The notes: generated from the letters alone by a model not told the origin. Counted from the first letter of the stretch, positions 1 through 6,669 are shown. The stretch is 7,928 nt of DNA from JALYXS01 sp051003795 (GCA_051003795.1 JBPCKZ010000182.1:1-7928), one strand, 5' to 3'. A program made the numbers and translations.

Positions 1-87
1 ATTCTCACCGCCATCCTCGCCACACAGCACGTGACCCTCCAACAACTCCATAGAGCGGCCGCCTAATCTCCGTCAATAACTCAAAAC

Positions 88-108
88 TTCTTGGTGAAAT
101 ACCAAGAA
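88..108. repeat. Perfect 8-bp inverted repeat (hairpin) over the FemAB fragment start
   Basis: TTCTTGGT (88-95), a 5-base spacer GAAAT, then ACCAAGAA (101-108) form a perfect stem-loop. There is no T-run after it, so it is not a standard terminator. It sits at or near the point where family-like sequence of the FemAB fragment begins, so it may mark a rearrangement junction or simply hide the TTG/GTG start codons in the mRNA. Confidence 0.5.
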
Positions 109-639
109 ACGGCGACGTCATACTATAAGACATTCGAGTTGCTTTTCGCCCGAAGCCTGCGCCGGTTGGGAACACCGTGCTTCCCATCCGGGTTTTTCCG
201 GTCGCTGCTCAAAAACTTTGGCCGAATGGCCGAGATTCGGGAAATCCACCTTAGCGGCTCGCCCGTAGCCGCCGTGTTTTCGCTCTACTTCCGTGACCGG
301 GTGCTGCCGTATTATGGAGCGTCCGAACCGCAATACAACGCGCAAGCTCCCAGTTCGTTCATGTACTATGACTTGATGCGAAGCGCCGGCCGTCGGGGGC
401 TGAAGACGTTCGACTTTGGGCGTAGCAAGAAGGACGGCGGCGGATCGCACGATTTCAAGAGTCACTGGGGGATGGAGGCGAGAGAGTTGCCGTATGAGTT
501 CCTGCTACTACGGAGAGCGAAATTGCCCCATTTCAGTCCAGCGAACCCGAAGTTTCGATTTGCGATCCGCGCATGGCAAAAGATGCCGCTATCTTTGACC
601 CGGATTATAGGCCCGCCGCTGATTCGCCTTTTCCCATAG
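91..639 (+). CDS. FemAB-family (XrtA/PEP-CTERM-associated) acyltransferase, C-terminal half, probably 5'-truncated
   Basis: The 182-residue product resembles the C-terminal GNAT-like lobe of FemAB proteins that accompany exosortase/PEP-CTERM exopolysaccharide loci (TIGR03019 type). Seen: an FARSLRRLGTP block (residues 19-29), a strand segment SGSPVAAVFSLYFRD (55-69), an N-x-x-(A)P stretch near 83-87, and the hallmark FDFGRS (107-112) followed by FKSHWG. Family members are roughly 330-350 residues, so about half, the N-terminal lobe, is missing. The frame is closed upstream by TAA at 64-66, and residues 1-10 do not look like family sequence. The usable starts are TTG at 91 and GTG at 94, with no convincing Shine-Dalgarno, and a perfect hairpin (88-108) covers them. 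FemAB enzymes transfer amino acids or acyl groups to cell-envelope precursors; the family role in exosortase loci is inferred from context. Most likely a remnant stranded on the integrated element. The family call is fairly sure; function as a live gene is doubtful. Confidence 0.72.
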   Translation: MVKYQETATSYYKTFELLFARSLRRLGTPCFPSGFFRSLLKNFGRMAEIREIHLSGSPVAAVFSLYFRDRVLPYYGASEPQYNAQAPSSFMYYDLMRSAGRRGLKTFDFGRSKKDGGGSHDFKSHWGMEARELPYEFLLLRRAKLPHFSPANPKFRFAIRAWQKMPLSLTRIIGPPLIRLFP

Positions 640-749
640 CCCGCAAGGATCTATTCTGCGAATACAAGCCCGAATCGCCGCTGCGGAGTTTAAGGATTTG
701 TTCTTAACTTGCCGGGCTTTCTGCCGGTCCGCGCACGTTCGACTATCGT

Positions 750-768
750 GTCGAGTTAGAACCTCGAC
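750..768. repeat. Short perfect inverted repeat ahead of integrase remnant
   Basis: GTCGAG (750-755) and CTCGAC (763-768) flank a 7-base spacer just before the integrase remnant. It is short and may be chance. The rest of 640-768 shows no coding potential or other structure that I can see. Confidence 0.3.
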
Positions 769-999
769 TTGAGCATGAGGACCGGAGAGCCGGGTGAATT
801 CGGTCCGCGTATTCATGATTGGCGGCACTTTTCCGCTTCAGTACTTCTGGGCCAAGGTGTACCGGACAACATAATCGCCAAACACACAGGGCACAAGAGC
901 AAAGCTCTGCATCGCTATAAGCACCTGTTTCCACAGTTGCGCGATCAAACAGCGCAACTGATCGACAAAGAAGTCAAAATTCCAAAAAAGAAGAACTGA
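769..999 (+). pseudogene. Tyrosine recombinase/integrase, C-terminal catalytic remnant
   Basis: The 76-codon open stretch is the end of a phage-type integrase. Seen: the box III motif HDWRH (His16 and Arg19 counting from the TTG at 769), the second histidine in TGHKS (His42), and the nucleophile candidate Tyr50 in HRYKHLFP, followed by a lysine-rich tail. Spacing and order match the R-H-x-x-R-H-Y active site, but the N-terminal core-binding domain and the first catalytic Arg are absent. Integrases are usually 300-420 residues. The frame is closed by TAG at 757-759, and the other two frames of 640-768 show no recognisable integrase sequence, so this is a truncation and not one simple frameshift. 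The start could equally be ATG 775. The fragment ends about 100 bp before a tRNA-Asp 3'-end copy, fitting an integrase that used that tRNA as its target. Not expected to be active. Confidence 0.75.
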
Positions 1000-1096
1000 A
1001 GCACGTACTGTAGCACCGACGAAGACGAGCCCATTCATCCCCCGCAAATACCAGTAAATAGGCAGGTTAGTGAACTGAAAATTCTGAGACTGTATT

Positions 1097-1142
1097 CCTG
1101 TCACGTCGGACGTCGCGGGTTCGAGCCCCGTCGTCCCCGCCA
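1097..1142 (+). other. tRNA-Asp(GTC) 3'-half copy, probable attachment site (att) of an integrated element
   Basis: The sequence fits a tRNA-Asp from the anticodon loop to the 3' end: loop CTGTCAC with anticodon GTC (1098-1104), 3' anticodon strand GTCGG (1105-1109), variable loop ACGTC, T-stem GCGGG (1115-1119) with loop TTCGAGC and CCCGT (1127-1131), 3' acceptor strand CGTCCCC (1132-1138), discriminator G and encoded CCA (1140-1142). The 5' half is missing: the bases before 1097 cannot pair with GTCGG, and no GGGGACG acceptor strand or D-arm lies upstream. A tRNA 3' half beside an integrase tail is the classic trace of site-specific integration, where the element restores the tRNA at one end and leaves this partial copy at the other. 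An intact tRNA-Asp is predicted further left on the same strand. Read on the minus strand this segment gives the spurious AGTTGLEPATSDVT peptide often mis-annotated as protein. Confidence 0.85.
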
Positions 1143-1156
1143 TATTTTCAATTATT

Positions 1157-1173
1157 TAGCGAAGTTTTCGCTA
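1157..1173. repeat. Perfect 7-bp stem-loop just downstream of the tRNA-Asp fragment
   Basis: TAGCGAA (1157-1163), loop GTT, TTCGCTA (1167-1173) form a perfect stem. No T-run follows on the plus strand; the flanks are AT-rich. It could be a remnant of the transcription end of the original tRNA-Asp gene, or part of an extended attachment site. Only the structure is certain. Confidence 0.45.
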
Positions 1174-1177
1174 CTCC

Positions 1178-1207
1178 GATTTGGGCTTCTTAGATTTGGG
1201 CTTCTTA
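1178..1207. repeat. 15-bp tandem direct repeat, two copies
   Basis: GATTTGGGCTTCTTA occurs twice head to tail (1178-1192 and 1193-1207). On the minus strand it reads as a KKPKS-KKPKS lysine-rich tail ending in TAG at 1173-1171, but that frame is closed by TGA about 100 bp upstream with no ATG or plausible start, so it is not called as a gene. It lies in the 187-bp gene-free gap between the tRNA scar and the ClpS gene. The only other structure I see there is a short CGGGC/GCCCG stem-loop at 1238-1253. Confidence 0.7.
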
Positions 1208-1330
1208 AAGGTACCGTGAAGTAGGAGTGAACTAGCTCGGGCCTTTGTGCCCGGCGCGGCGGGGTTTAGGCGTGATCAAGCTCTCGATCCGTAAATTCGG
1301 CCCGCTCATTTCCGGGGTAATCTTCACACC

Positions 1331-1684
1331 TCAACTGGCGCCCCCGGCAGGCTCCACAATCGCCGACATCGATCCCTTCGACCTCTCCAAGCGCCAGTCC
1401 GGCCCGTAGGCTAGCACCTGATCCCGCCCGAATTCGGCTTGCGGCAGCTCGCAGGTCACCAAAACCGTTCTTCCCTGGGCGTCCACTTCTTCGGCGTGAT
1501 GAAACGCCTCCTCCACCGTGAACACAAAGATCTTCTGCAGCATCTCGATCACGTAGTCGTAAGTGTGATCGTCGTCGTCGAGCAGAACCACGCGGTAGAG
1601 CCGCGCGTGCTCTCTTTCTTCGCGAATGTCCGTGCCGGGGGAACCCGCGGGAGCGATCCGCGGAGCGGTGGTGGTCTGGGCCAT
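1331..1684 (-). CDS. clpS: ClpS-family ATP-dependent Clp protease adaptor, atypical pocket
   Basis: 117 residues: a loose N-terminal tail (about 1-27) and a single ClpS fold from LYRVVLLDDDDHTYDYVIEM onward, with the typical long helix IEMLQKIF (46-53) and the conserved V-x-x-Q-G turn (VDAQG, 67-71). ClpS binds ClpA/ClpC and delivers N-end-rule substrates for degradation in the cytoplasm. Compared with E. coli ClpS, the acidic pair survives (Asp37, Asp38), but the pocket Asn34 equivalent is Asp36, Met40 is Tyr, Met62 is Ala64, and His66, which contacts the substrate alpha-amino group, is Asp68. This suggests a variant subfamily whose N-degron preference may differ. The start is ATG at 1684, the only ATG before the domain; its Shine-Dalgarno is weak. 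It begins 23 bp after the stop of the sugar transferase gene and is probably co-transcribed with it. The family is clear; the partner and specificity are not. Confidence 0.85.
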   Translation of the reverse strand: MAQTTTAPRIAPAGSPGTDIREEREHARLYRVVLLDDDDHTYDYVIEMLQKIFVFTVEEAFHHAEEVDAQGRTVLVTCELPQAEFGRDQVLAYGPDWRLERSKGSMSAIVEPAGGAS

Positions 1685-1707
1685 TCTGGCTCTAGTATGC
1701 CATTGCG

Positions 1708-3075
1708 TTACGCGGAAATCAGCTTGCTCTTGAGCGCGTGCAGCAGGATGTAAACGTTCAAGCTCAGGGACATGTGCTTGATGTAATAAAGGTCGTATTC
1801 GAGCGTCAGCATCGCGTTCGGCGCGGCCTCTTCTTCGGGTAGGTTGATCTGCGCCCATCCCGTCATGCCGGGCGGAACGCCTTGGCGGTAATCGTAAAAC
1901 GGGATCCGGCTCGAAAGAATTTCAGCGAATTCCGGCCGTTCCGGTCGCGGCCCAACCATGCACATGTCCCCGCGCAAGACATTGAACAGCTCGGGCAGCG
2001 CATCCAAATGGAAGCGGTGTCCAAACGAATCTTCCCCCATGCGAAACCGCAGCAACGAGAAGCGTTTGCCCTTCCGGCCCACGCGCATATGGCGGACCAG
2101 AATCGGGCCGCCGCCATTCAACACCAAAATCAGCGCGCTCGACAGCATCACGGGGGCGAACATCAATGCAAGCACCAGCGCGAAAAGCCGGTTGTAGAGG
2201 CTCTGAAACCAAAGATCGCGCGCATGCGGCGCCAGATCGCGCCGGAATATCAGCCGCGTTGGCTGGATTGCGCGCGAACACACGCGGCGGCAGATTCGCT
2301 CGTACGCCGGCCCAGCTTCCTCGATCGACGCGCCGGAATAGCGAAGATCCAGCAGATCGGCAACCGGTATCCGGCTTCGGCGCTCGGAAAGGCCTACCAC
2401 GATCCGGTCGGGCTTCTCATCCGCCGCGATCTTACGCAGCGAAGCCAAATCGCCCAAGCGGGGACCGCCGATCCATTCGAGGCCCGGCTCGCTGGGATCG
2501 GCCACGTACCCGGCGATCGCGTAAGCGCGTTCCGGCGCGGCGCCGATCTCGCGGGCAATCTCCTGGAGCACGGAATCCGCGCCCACGAATAAGAGCTTCT
2601 GCGGCGCTATCGAGCGCAACACCGCTTCGTTATACAACACGCGCCAGCAGAAAATCGCGATCAGAGCGAAGGCGCAGCCGTCGATCATCAGCCATCGGGG
2701 CAAGACCCAGCTTTCGCGTCCATAGCCGATTAGACTCTGGGCCACCAAGGCTATGCCAAACACCTGGCAGATTTGCTGAAAAAGGTAAATGCGGGACTTT
2801 ACTCGAATCTTGGAATAGAGGTTGTTGAAATAAAGCGCCAGTAGTATGCTGCCGACCGTGAACAGCAATGGCGCGAGGCCGCCTTCATATAAGAAGTAAG
2901 CCATCGGGTCCATGTGAATCAGAAGAAACGCAGCCAGATAAAAACACGCGCCGACGATTAGAATTTCCGAGACGATGAGCGGGAAGACTCCGGCGGGAAC
3001 GATGGAGCGAAACAGGCGGAGCAAACCCGATCTTACATCTTCTTGCCGCAGGGCCACGCCGCGTTCTCGCAGCAT
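1708..3075 (-). CDS. Polyprenyl-phosphate sugar phosphotransferase, exosortase/PEP-CTERM-associated type (EpsB-like)
   Basis: 455 residues, the usual length for the exosortase-associated initiating glycosyltransferases (TIGR03013 type). These load the first sugar phosphate onto undecaprenyl phosphate at the inner membrane to start exopolysaccharide synthesis. Seen: four N-terminal membrane segments, the first at about residues 30-53, then a Rossmann-like CoA-binding-type region (KLLFVGADSVLQEIAREIG onward), a fifth hydrophobic segment ahead of GGGPILVRHMRVGRKGKRFSLL, then the catalytic domain ending in MVGPRPERPEF and MTGWAQIN and the closing YDLYYIKHMSL. Oddities: the KFRTM motif is RFRM (343-346), only 11 residues separate it from the catalytic block where about 30 are common, and the DELPQL motif reads DALPEL, so the nucleophile Asp358 remains but the partner Glu is Ala359. 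Start choice is uncertain: ATG 3075 (used here), GTG 3057 or TTG 3024, none with a good Shine-Dalgarno. The open frame runs on to 4731 antisense to the carboxylase gene, which is a shadow. Likely in one unit with clpS. Confidence 0.88.
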   Translation of the reverse strand: MLRERGVALRQEDVRSGLLRLFRSIVPAGVFPLIVSEILIVGACFYLAAFLLIHMDPMAYFLYEGGLAPLLFTVGSILLALYFNNLYSKIRVKSRIYLFQQICQVFGIALVAQSLIGYGRESWVLPRWLMIDGCAFALIAIFCWRVLYNEAVLRSIAPQKLLFVGADSVLQEIAREIGAAPERAYAIAGYVADPSEPGLEWIGGPRLGDLASLRKIAADEKPDRIVVGLSERRSRIPVADLLDLRYSGASIEEAGPAYERICRRVCSRAIQPTRLIFRRDLAPHARDLWFQSLYNRLFALVLALMFAPVMLSSALILVLNGGGPILVRHMRVGRKGKRFSLLRFRMGEDSFGHRFHLDALPELFNVLRGDMCMVGPRPERPEFAEILSSRIPFYDYRQGVPPGMTGWAQINLPEEEAAPNAMLTLEYDLYYIKHMSLSLNVYILLHALKSKLISA

Positions 3076-3102
3076 GGCACACTGAAATCTCACGCCTTCA
3101 CC

Positions 3103-6100
3103 ATGCAAAAACTTCTGGCCCTGAATCGCGGCGAGATCGCGGTCCGCGTGATGCGCGCCGCGACCGAGCTTGGCCTCCGCACCGTCGCCATTTACTCGAA
3201 AGAGGACCGGCTGGCGCTGCATCGCTTCAAGGCGGATGAGGCCTATCAGGTTGGCGAAGCGTTCGGGCCGGTGCAGGCCTATCTCGATGTCGATGGCATC
3301 GTGGCCCTTGCTAAAGAAAAGAGCGTGGACTTCATTCACCCCGGCTACGGTTTTCTTTCGGAAAATCCGGCACTGCCGCGCGCCTGTGAAAAGGCGGGGA
3401 TCACGTTCGTCGGTCCCAGTGCGGACCTGCTCGATCTGTTGGGCGACAAGCGGGCTGCCCGCCGTCTGGCCGACGAGGCCGGCGTTCCCGTGGTGCCCGG
3501 GACGGAGCAGCCCGTAACGAATCCGAAGGCCGCGCGCAAGATTGCGGACGAAATCGGCTTCCCGCTGATCGTGAAGGCGGCGTTCGGCGGCGGCGGCCGC
3601 GGAATGCGCGTTGTTGAAGACCCCGCCACCTTCATCGAACGCCTGGAAGAAGCGCGCAAGGAAGCCGCCGCCGCTTTTGGCAACGACGCCGTGTTTCTCG
3701 AGCGCTACGTGCGCCGCGCCCGCCACATCGAAGTGCAGATCCTGGGCGACCGGCACGGCAACATCGTGCATCTGCATGAGCGCGATTGTTCGGTCCAGCG
3801 GCGGCATCAGAAAGTGGTTGAGGTGGCGCCCGCGGTGTCGTTGGACGCGTCCATCCGGCACGCGCTGGCCGAAGCCGCATTGAAGATCGCCCGCCAGGCC
3901 GGATACTACAACGCCGGCACCGTCGAATTCCTGGTCGATGCGGATTCGGGCGAGTTCTATTTCATCGAAGTAAATCCGCGCGTGCAGGTCGAACACACCG
4001 TGACGGAGATGGTCACCGGCATCGATATCGTTCGCTGCCAGATCCTGGTCGCTCAAGGCGCGAAGCTGCACGAAGCTCCGATTTCGCTCCCCTACCAGGA
4101 AAAAATTCCGCTCTACGGGTACGCGCTGCAATGCCGCATCACGACCGAAGATCCAACCCAAAATTTCACGCCGGATTACGGCAAGATTCACACCTACCGC
4201 TCCCCGGCCGGTTTCGGCATTCGTCTCGATGGCGGCTCGGCCTATGGCGGCGCGACCATCACGCCGTATTACGATTCGCTGCTGGTGAAAGTCACGGCGT
4301 GGGCAAGCGAGTTTCCGCAAGCTTGCCACCGCATGGACCGGGCGCTGCGCGAATTCCGCATTCGCGGCGTGAAGACCAATATTCCGTTTCTGGAAAACGT
4401 CGTAAATCATCCGAGTTTCGAAGCGGGCGACGTCACCACATCGTTCCTCGACGAGAATCCCGCGCTGTTCGACTACACGCCGCGCAAAGATCGCGCAACC
4501 AAGCTGCTGACCTACCTCGGCGAAACGATCGTGAATGGAAATCCGGAAGTGGCGGGCAAGCCTAGGCCGGTGCGCATGGTTGCCGCTCCCGTTCTGAAAG
4601 CCGATTCCGATCCGCCGCCGCCGGGAACCAGACAACTGCTCGACCGGCTTGGGCCGGAAGGTTTCGCCGAATGGACGCGCTCGCAAAAACGGCTGCTCAT
4701 TACCGACACAACCTTCCGCGACGCGCACCAATCGCTGCTAGCCACGCGCATGCGGACGTACGATCTCGCGGCGGCCGCCAATTTCGTCGCGCACCGCCTT
4801 TCCGGTCTCTATAGCCTCGAGATGTGGGGCGGCGCGACGTTCGACGTCTCCATGCGTTTCCTGCTCGAAGATCCGTGGCAGCGGCTCCGGCGCTTGCGGG
4901 CGGCGATCCCGAATATCTGTTTCCAGATGCTGCTGCGTGCATCGAACGCGGTAGGCTACACGGCTTACCCGGATAATGTTGTGCGCGAATTCATCGCCGA
5001 ATCCGCAGTTCAGGGCATCGATATTTTCCGCATCTTCGATTCGCTCAATTGGCTGTCCAACATGAAGGTCGCCATGGACGCGGTCCGCAAGACAGGCCGG
5101 ATCTGCGAGGCCGCGTTCTGCTATACCGGCGACATTCTCGATCTGCGGCGCACGAAATATTCGCTCGATTATTACATCAAGATCGCGAAAGAGCTGGAGC
5201 GCATGGGCGCCCATATTCTCGGCATTAAGGACATGGCGGGGCTGTTGAAACCCTACGCCGCCGGAGAATTGGTGAAGGCGCTGAAGGGGGAAATCGGCAT
5301 TCCGATTCACTTTCACACGCACGATACCAGCGGAATAAACGCGGCATCGATTCTGAAAGCTTCCGACGCGGGCGTGGACGCGGCCGATGCGGCCATCGCT
5401 TCGATGAGCGGCCAGACCAGCCAGCCGAATCTCAATTCCATCGTGGCGGCGCTGGCCAACACCAAGCGCGATACCGGTCTCGACATCGACGCGCTAAACC
5501 AGTGCGCGGATTATTGGGAGGCGGTGCGGAGCTACTACGCGCCATTCGACACCGGCCCGAAAACCGGTTCGGCCGAAGTGTATCTGCACGAGATGCCGGG
5601 CGGCCAGATCACGAATCTGAAAGAACAGGCCGAGTCGATGGGCTTGGGCGAACGGTGGCCGGAAATTGCGCGCACGTACGCCGAAGTGAACCTGGCGTTC
5701 GGGGACATTGTGAAGGTCACGCCGTCGAGCAAGGTGGTTGGCGATCTCGCGATATTTCTGATCAGCCACGGAATGACCGTCGCCGAGTTTCTGAAGCTTG
5801 GGGCGGATCACCAGTTGCCGATCCCGCACTCGGTGGTCGATATGTTTTCGGGTTCGCTGGGAATTCCCGACGGCGGCTGGCCCGCGAAGGTTCAGAAGAT
5901 CGTGCTGCATGGGAAGAAACCGGAGCGCGGCCGGCCTGGCGCGCGATTGTCGGCCGTCGATCTTGGCGAAACCGCCGGAAAAGTCGCGGGCGAGATCGAG
6001 CGCGAGCCCTCGCGCGATGAGGTGCTGAGCTACCTCATGTACCCCGAAGTATTTCTGAAATTCGCGCGCGGGCAGCAGAGCTATGGCGGCGTGGACGTGC

Positions 6101-6540
6101 TTCCTTCGCCGCAATTCTTCTTTGGAATGGAGAAGGGCGAAGAGATCGCGGTCGATCTGGAAGAAGGCAAGACACTCGTGATCAAGTTCCTGACCGTCGG
6201 CGAACCGCATCCCGATGGCACGCGCACGGTCTTCTTCGAATTGAACGGACAGCCGCGCGAAGTGGAAGTCCGCGACAAGAAATTGGGGGCGACCGGCGAG
6301 CAGCGCCGGAAGGCCGACGCCTCCAAGCCGGGTGAAGTGGGCGCGCCGCTTCCCGGGTTGGTGACGGTGGTCGCGGTGAACGAAGGGCAGACGGTGAAGA
6401 AAGGAGACCGGCTTCTGGTAATGGAAGCGATGAAGATGCAGAGCACCGTCTACGCGCCCGCGGCCGGGAAAATAGCCAAGGTTCTGGCGCACGCGGGGCA
6501 GCAGGTGGACTCGAAGGATTTGCTGATGGTAGTGGAATGA
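3103..6540 (+). CDS. pyc: Pyruvate carboxylase, single-chain biotin enzyme
   Basis: A complete 1145-residue protein, the standard size for one-chain alpha4 pyruvate carboxylase. It carboxylates pyruvate to oxaloacetate in the cytoplasm using ATP, bicarbonate and biotin, refilling the TCA cycle. Domain order: biotin carboxylase (about 1-450) with the ATP-grasp glycine loop FGGGGRGMR (from residue 161) and catalytic EVNPRVQVEH (289-298); carboxyltransferase barrel (about 527-800) starting at DTTFRDAHQS (535-544), with EMWGGATFDVSMRF, the carbamylated-lysine site GIKDMAG (Lys709) and metal ligands in HFHTHD (His738, His740); Thr873 in KVTPSSKVVGD matches the proton-transfer threonine; C-terminal biotinyl domain with MEAMKMQ (Lys1111). 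All key residues that I can place are present. The DTTFRDAHQS signature and the fused biotin domain exclude acetyl- or propionyl-CoA carboxylase subunits. ATG 3103 matches the family start (MQKLLALNRGEIAVRV); an in-frame upstream start at 3043 would overlap the divergent gene. No clear Shine-Dalgarno or promoter is visible. Confidence 0.97.
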   Translation: MQKLLALNRGEIAVRVMRAATELGLRTVAIYSKEDRLALHRFKADEAYQVGEAFGPVQAYLDVDGIVALAKEKSVDFIHPGYGFLSENPALPRACEKAGITFVGPSADLLDLLGDKRAARRLADEAGVPVVPGTEQPVTNPKAARKIADEIGFPLIVKAAFGGGGRGMRVVEDPATFIERLEEARKEAAAAFGNDAVFLERYVRRARHIEVQILGDRHGNIVHLHERDCSVQRRHQKVVEVAPAVSLDASIRHALAEAALKIARQAGYYNAGTVEFLVDADSGEFYFIEVNPRVQVEHTVTEMVTGIDIVRCQILVAQGAKLHEAPISLPYQEKIPLYGYALQCRITTEDPTQNFTPDYGKIHTYRSPAGFGIRLDGGSAYGGATITPYYDSLLVKVTAWASEFPQACHRMDRALREFRIRGVKTNIPFLENVVNHPSFEAGDVTTSFLDENPALFDYTPRKDRATKLLTYLGETIVNGNPEVAGKPRPVRMVAAPVLKADSDPPPPGTRQLLDRLGPEGFAEWTRSQKRLLITDTTFRDAHQSLLATRMRTYDLAAAANFVAHRLSGLYSLEMWGGATFDVSMRFLLEDPWQRLRRLRAAIPNICFQMLLRASNAVGYTAYPDNVVREFIAESAVQGIDIFRIFDSLNWLSNMKVAMDAVRKTGRICEAAFCYTGDILDLRRTKYSLDYYIKIAKELERMGAHILGIKDMAGLLKPYAAGELVKALKGEIGIPIHFHTHDTSGINAASILKASDAGVDAADAAIASMSGQTSQPNLNSIVAALANTKRDTGLDIDALNQCADYWEAVRSYYAPFDTGPKTGSAEVYLHEMPGGQITNLKEQAESMGLGERWPEIARTYAEVNLAFGDIVKVTPSSKVVGDLAIFLISHGMTVAEFLKLGADHQLPIPHSVVDMFSGSLGIPDGGWPAKVQKIVLHGKKPERGRPGARLSAVDLGETAGKVAGEIEREPSRDEVLSYLMYPEVFLKFARGQQSYGGVDVLPSPQFFFGMEKGEEIAVDLEEGKTLVIKFLTVGEPHPDGTRTVFFELNGQPREVEVRDKKLGATGEQRRKADASKPGEVGAPLPGLVTVVAVNEGQTVKKGDRLLVMEAMKMQSTVYAPAAGKIAKVLAHAGQQVDSKDLLMVVE

Positions 6541-6599
6541 GCCCGAGGCTGGCGACGGGGACTCCTAGTACGTTGAGGCGTATATTCGATGGCCCCTAT

Positions 6600-6628
6600 C
6601 GTGGTAGTTTGAGTTGCGCGTAACCACG
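6600..6628. promoter_or_regulatory. Inverted repeat upstream of the PEP-CTERM gene, possible operator
   Basis: CGTGGT (6600-6605) and ACCACG (6623-6628) form a 6-bp inverted repeat with a 17-base spacer, 42 bp before the start codon of the PEP-CTERM gene. A TATAAA element lies at 6643-6648, but no well-placed -35 box accompanies it. A regulator site or mRNA leader structure is possible; evidence is weak. The rest of the 129-bp gap after the carboxylase gene (6541-6669) shows no terminator I can support. Confidence 0.25.
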
Positions 6629-6654
6629 GTAACACATTAAGTTATAAACCACTT

Positions 6655-6658
6655 GGAG
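6655..6658 (+). promoter_or_regulatory. Ribosome binding site of the PEP-CTERM gene
   Basis: GGAG within TTGGAGAA lies 11 bases before ATG 6670. It is the only convincing Shine-Dalgarno among the genes of this window and supports that start. Confidence 0.55.
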
Positions 6659-6669
6659 AACCATACATC

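Noticed and set aside
1..66. Frame open from the left edge ending in TAA at 64-66 (tail ILTAILATQHVTLQQLHRAAA)
   Set aside because: Only 21 residues visible, no family recognised, and the start lies outside the window. It could be the end of a mobile-element gene, but there is not enough to call it.
1097..1142. Functional tRNA gene
   Set aside because: The 5' half (acceptor strand, D-arm, 5' anticodon strand) is missing, so it cannot fold into a complete tRNA.
838..1143. Minus-strand 101-residue frame starting MAGTTGLEPATSDVTG
   Set aside because: This is the well-known false protein produced by reading the complement of a tRNA 3' end. It also overlaps the integrase remnant.
1171..1275. Minus-strand reading frame with a KKPKSKKPKSE tail
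   Set aside because: TGA closes it upstream near 1275 and it has no start codon of note. The lysine-rich look comes from the 15-bp tandem repeat.
1882..2592. Plus-strand frame of 236 residues opposite the sugar transferase
   Set aside because: Shadow of the transferase on the other strand; no domain, and composition is typical of an antisense frame.
3076..4731. Long minus-strand open frame continuing upstream of the sugar transferase, antisense to pyruvate carboxylase
   Set aside because: It is the GC-rich complement of a clear coding gene. The peptide is Arg/His/Ala-rich with no domain, and membrane-protein family similarity begins only after 3075.
5494..6492. Minus-strand frame of 332 residues opposite the pyruvate carboxylase C-terminal half
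   Set aside because: Arg/His-rich antisense shadow of a fully explained coding region.
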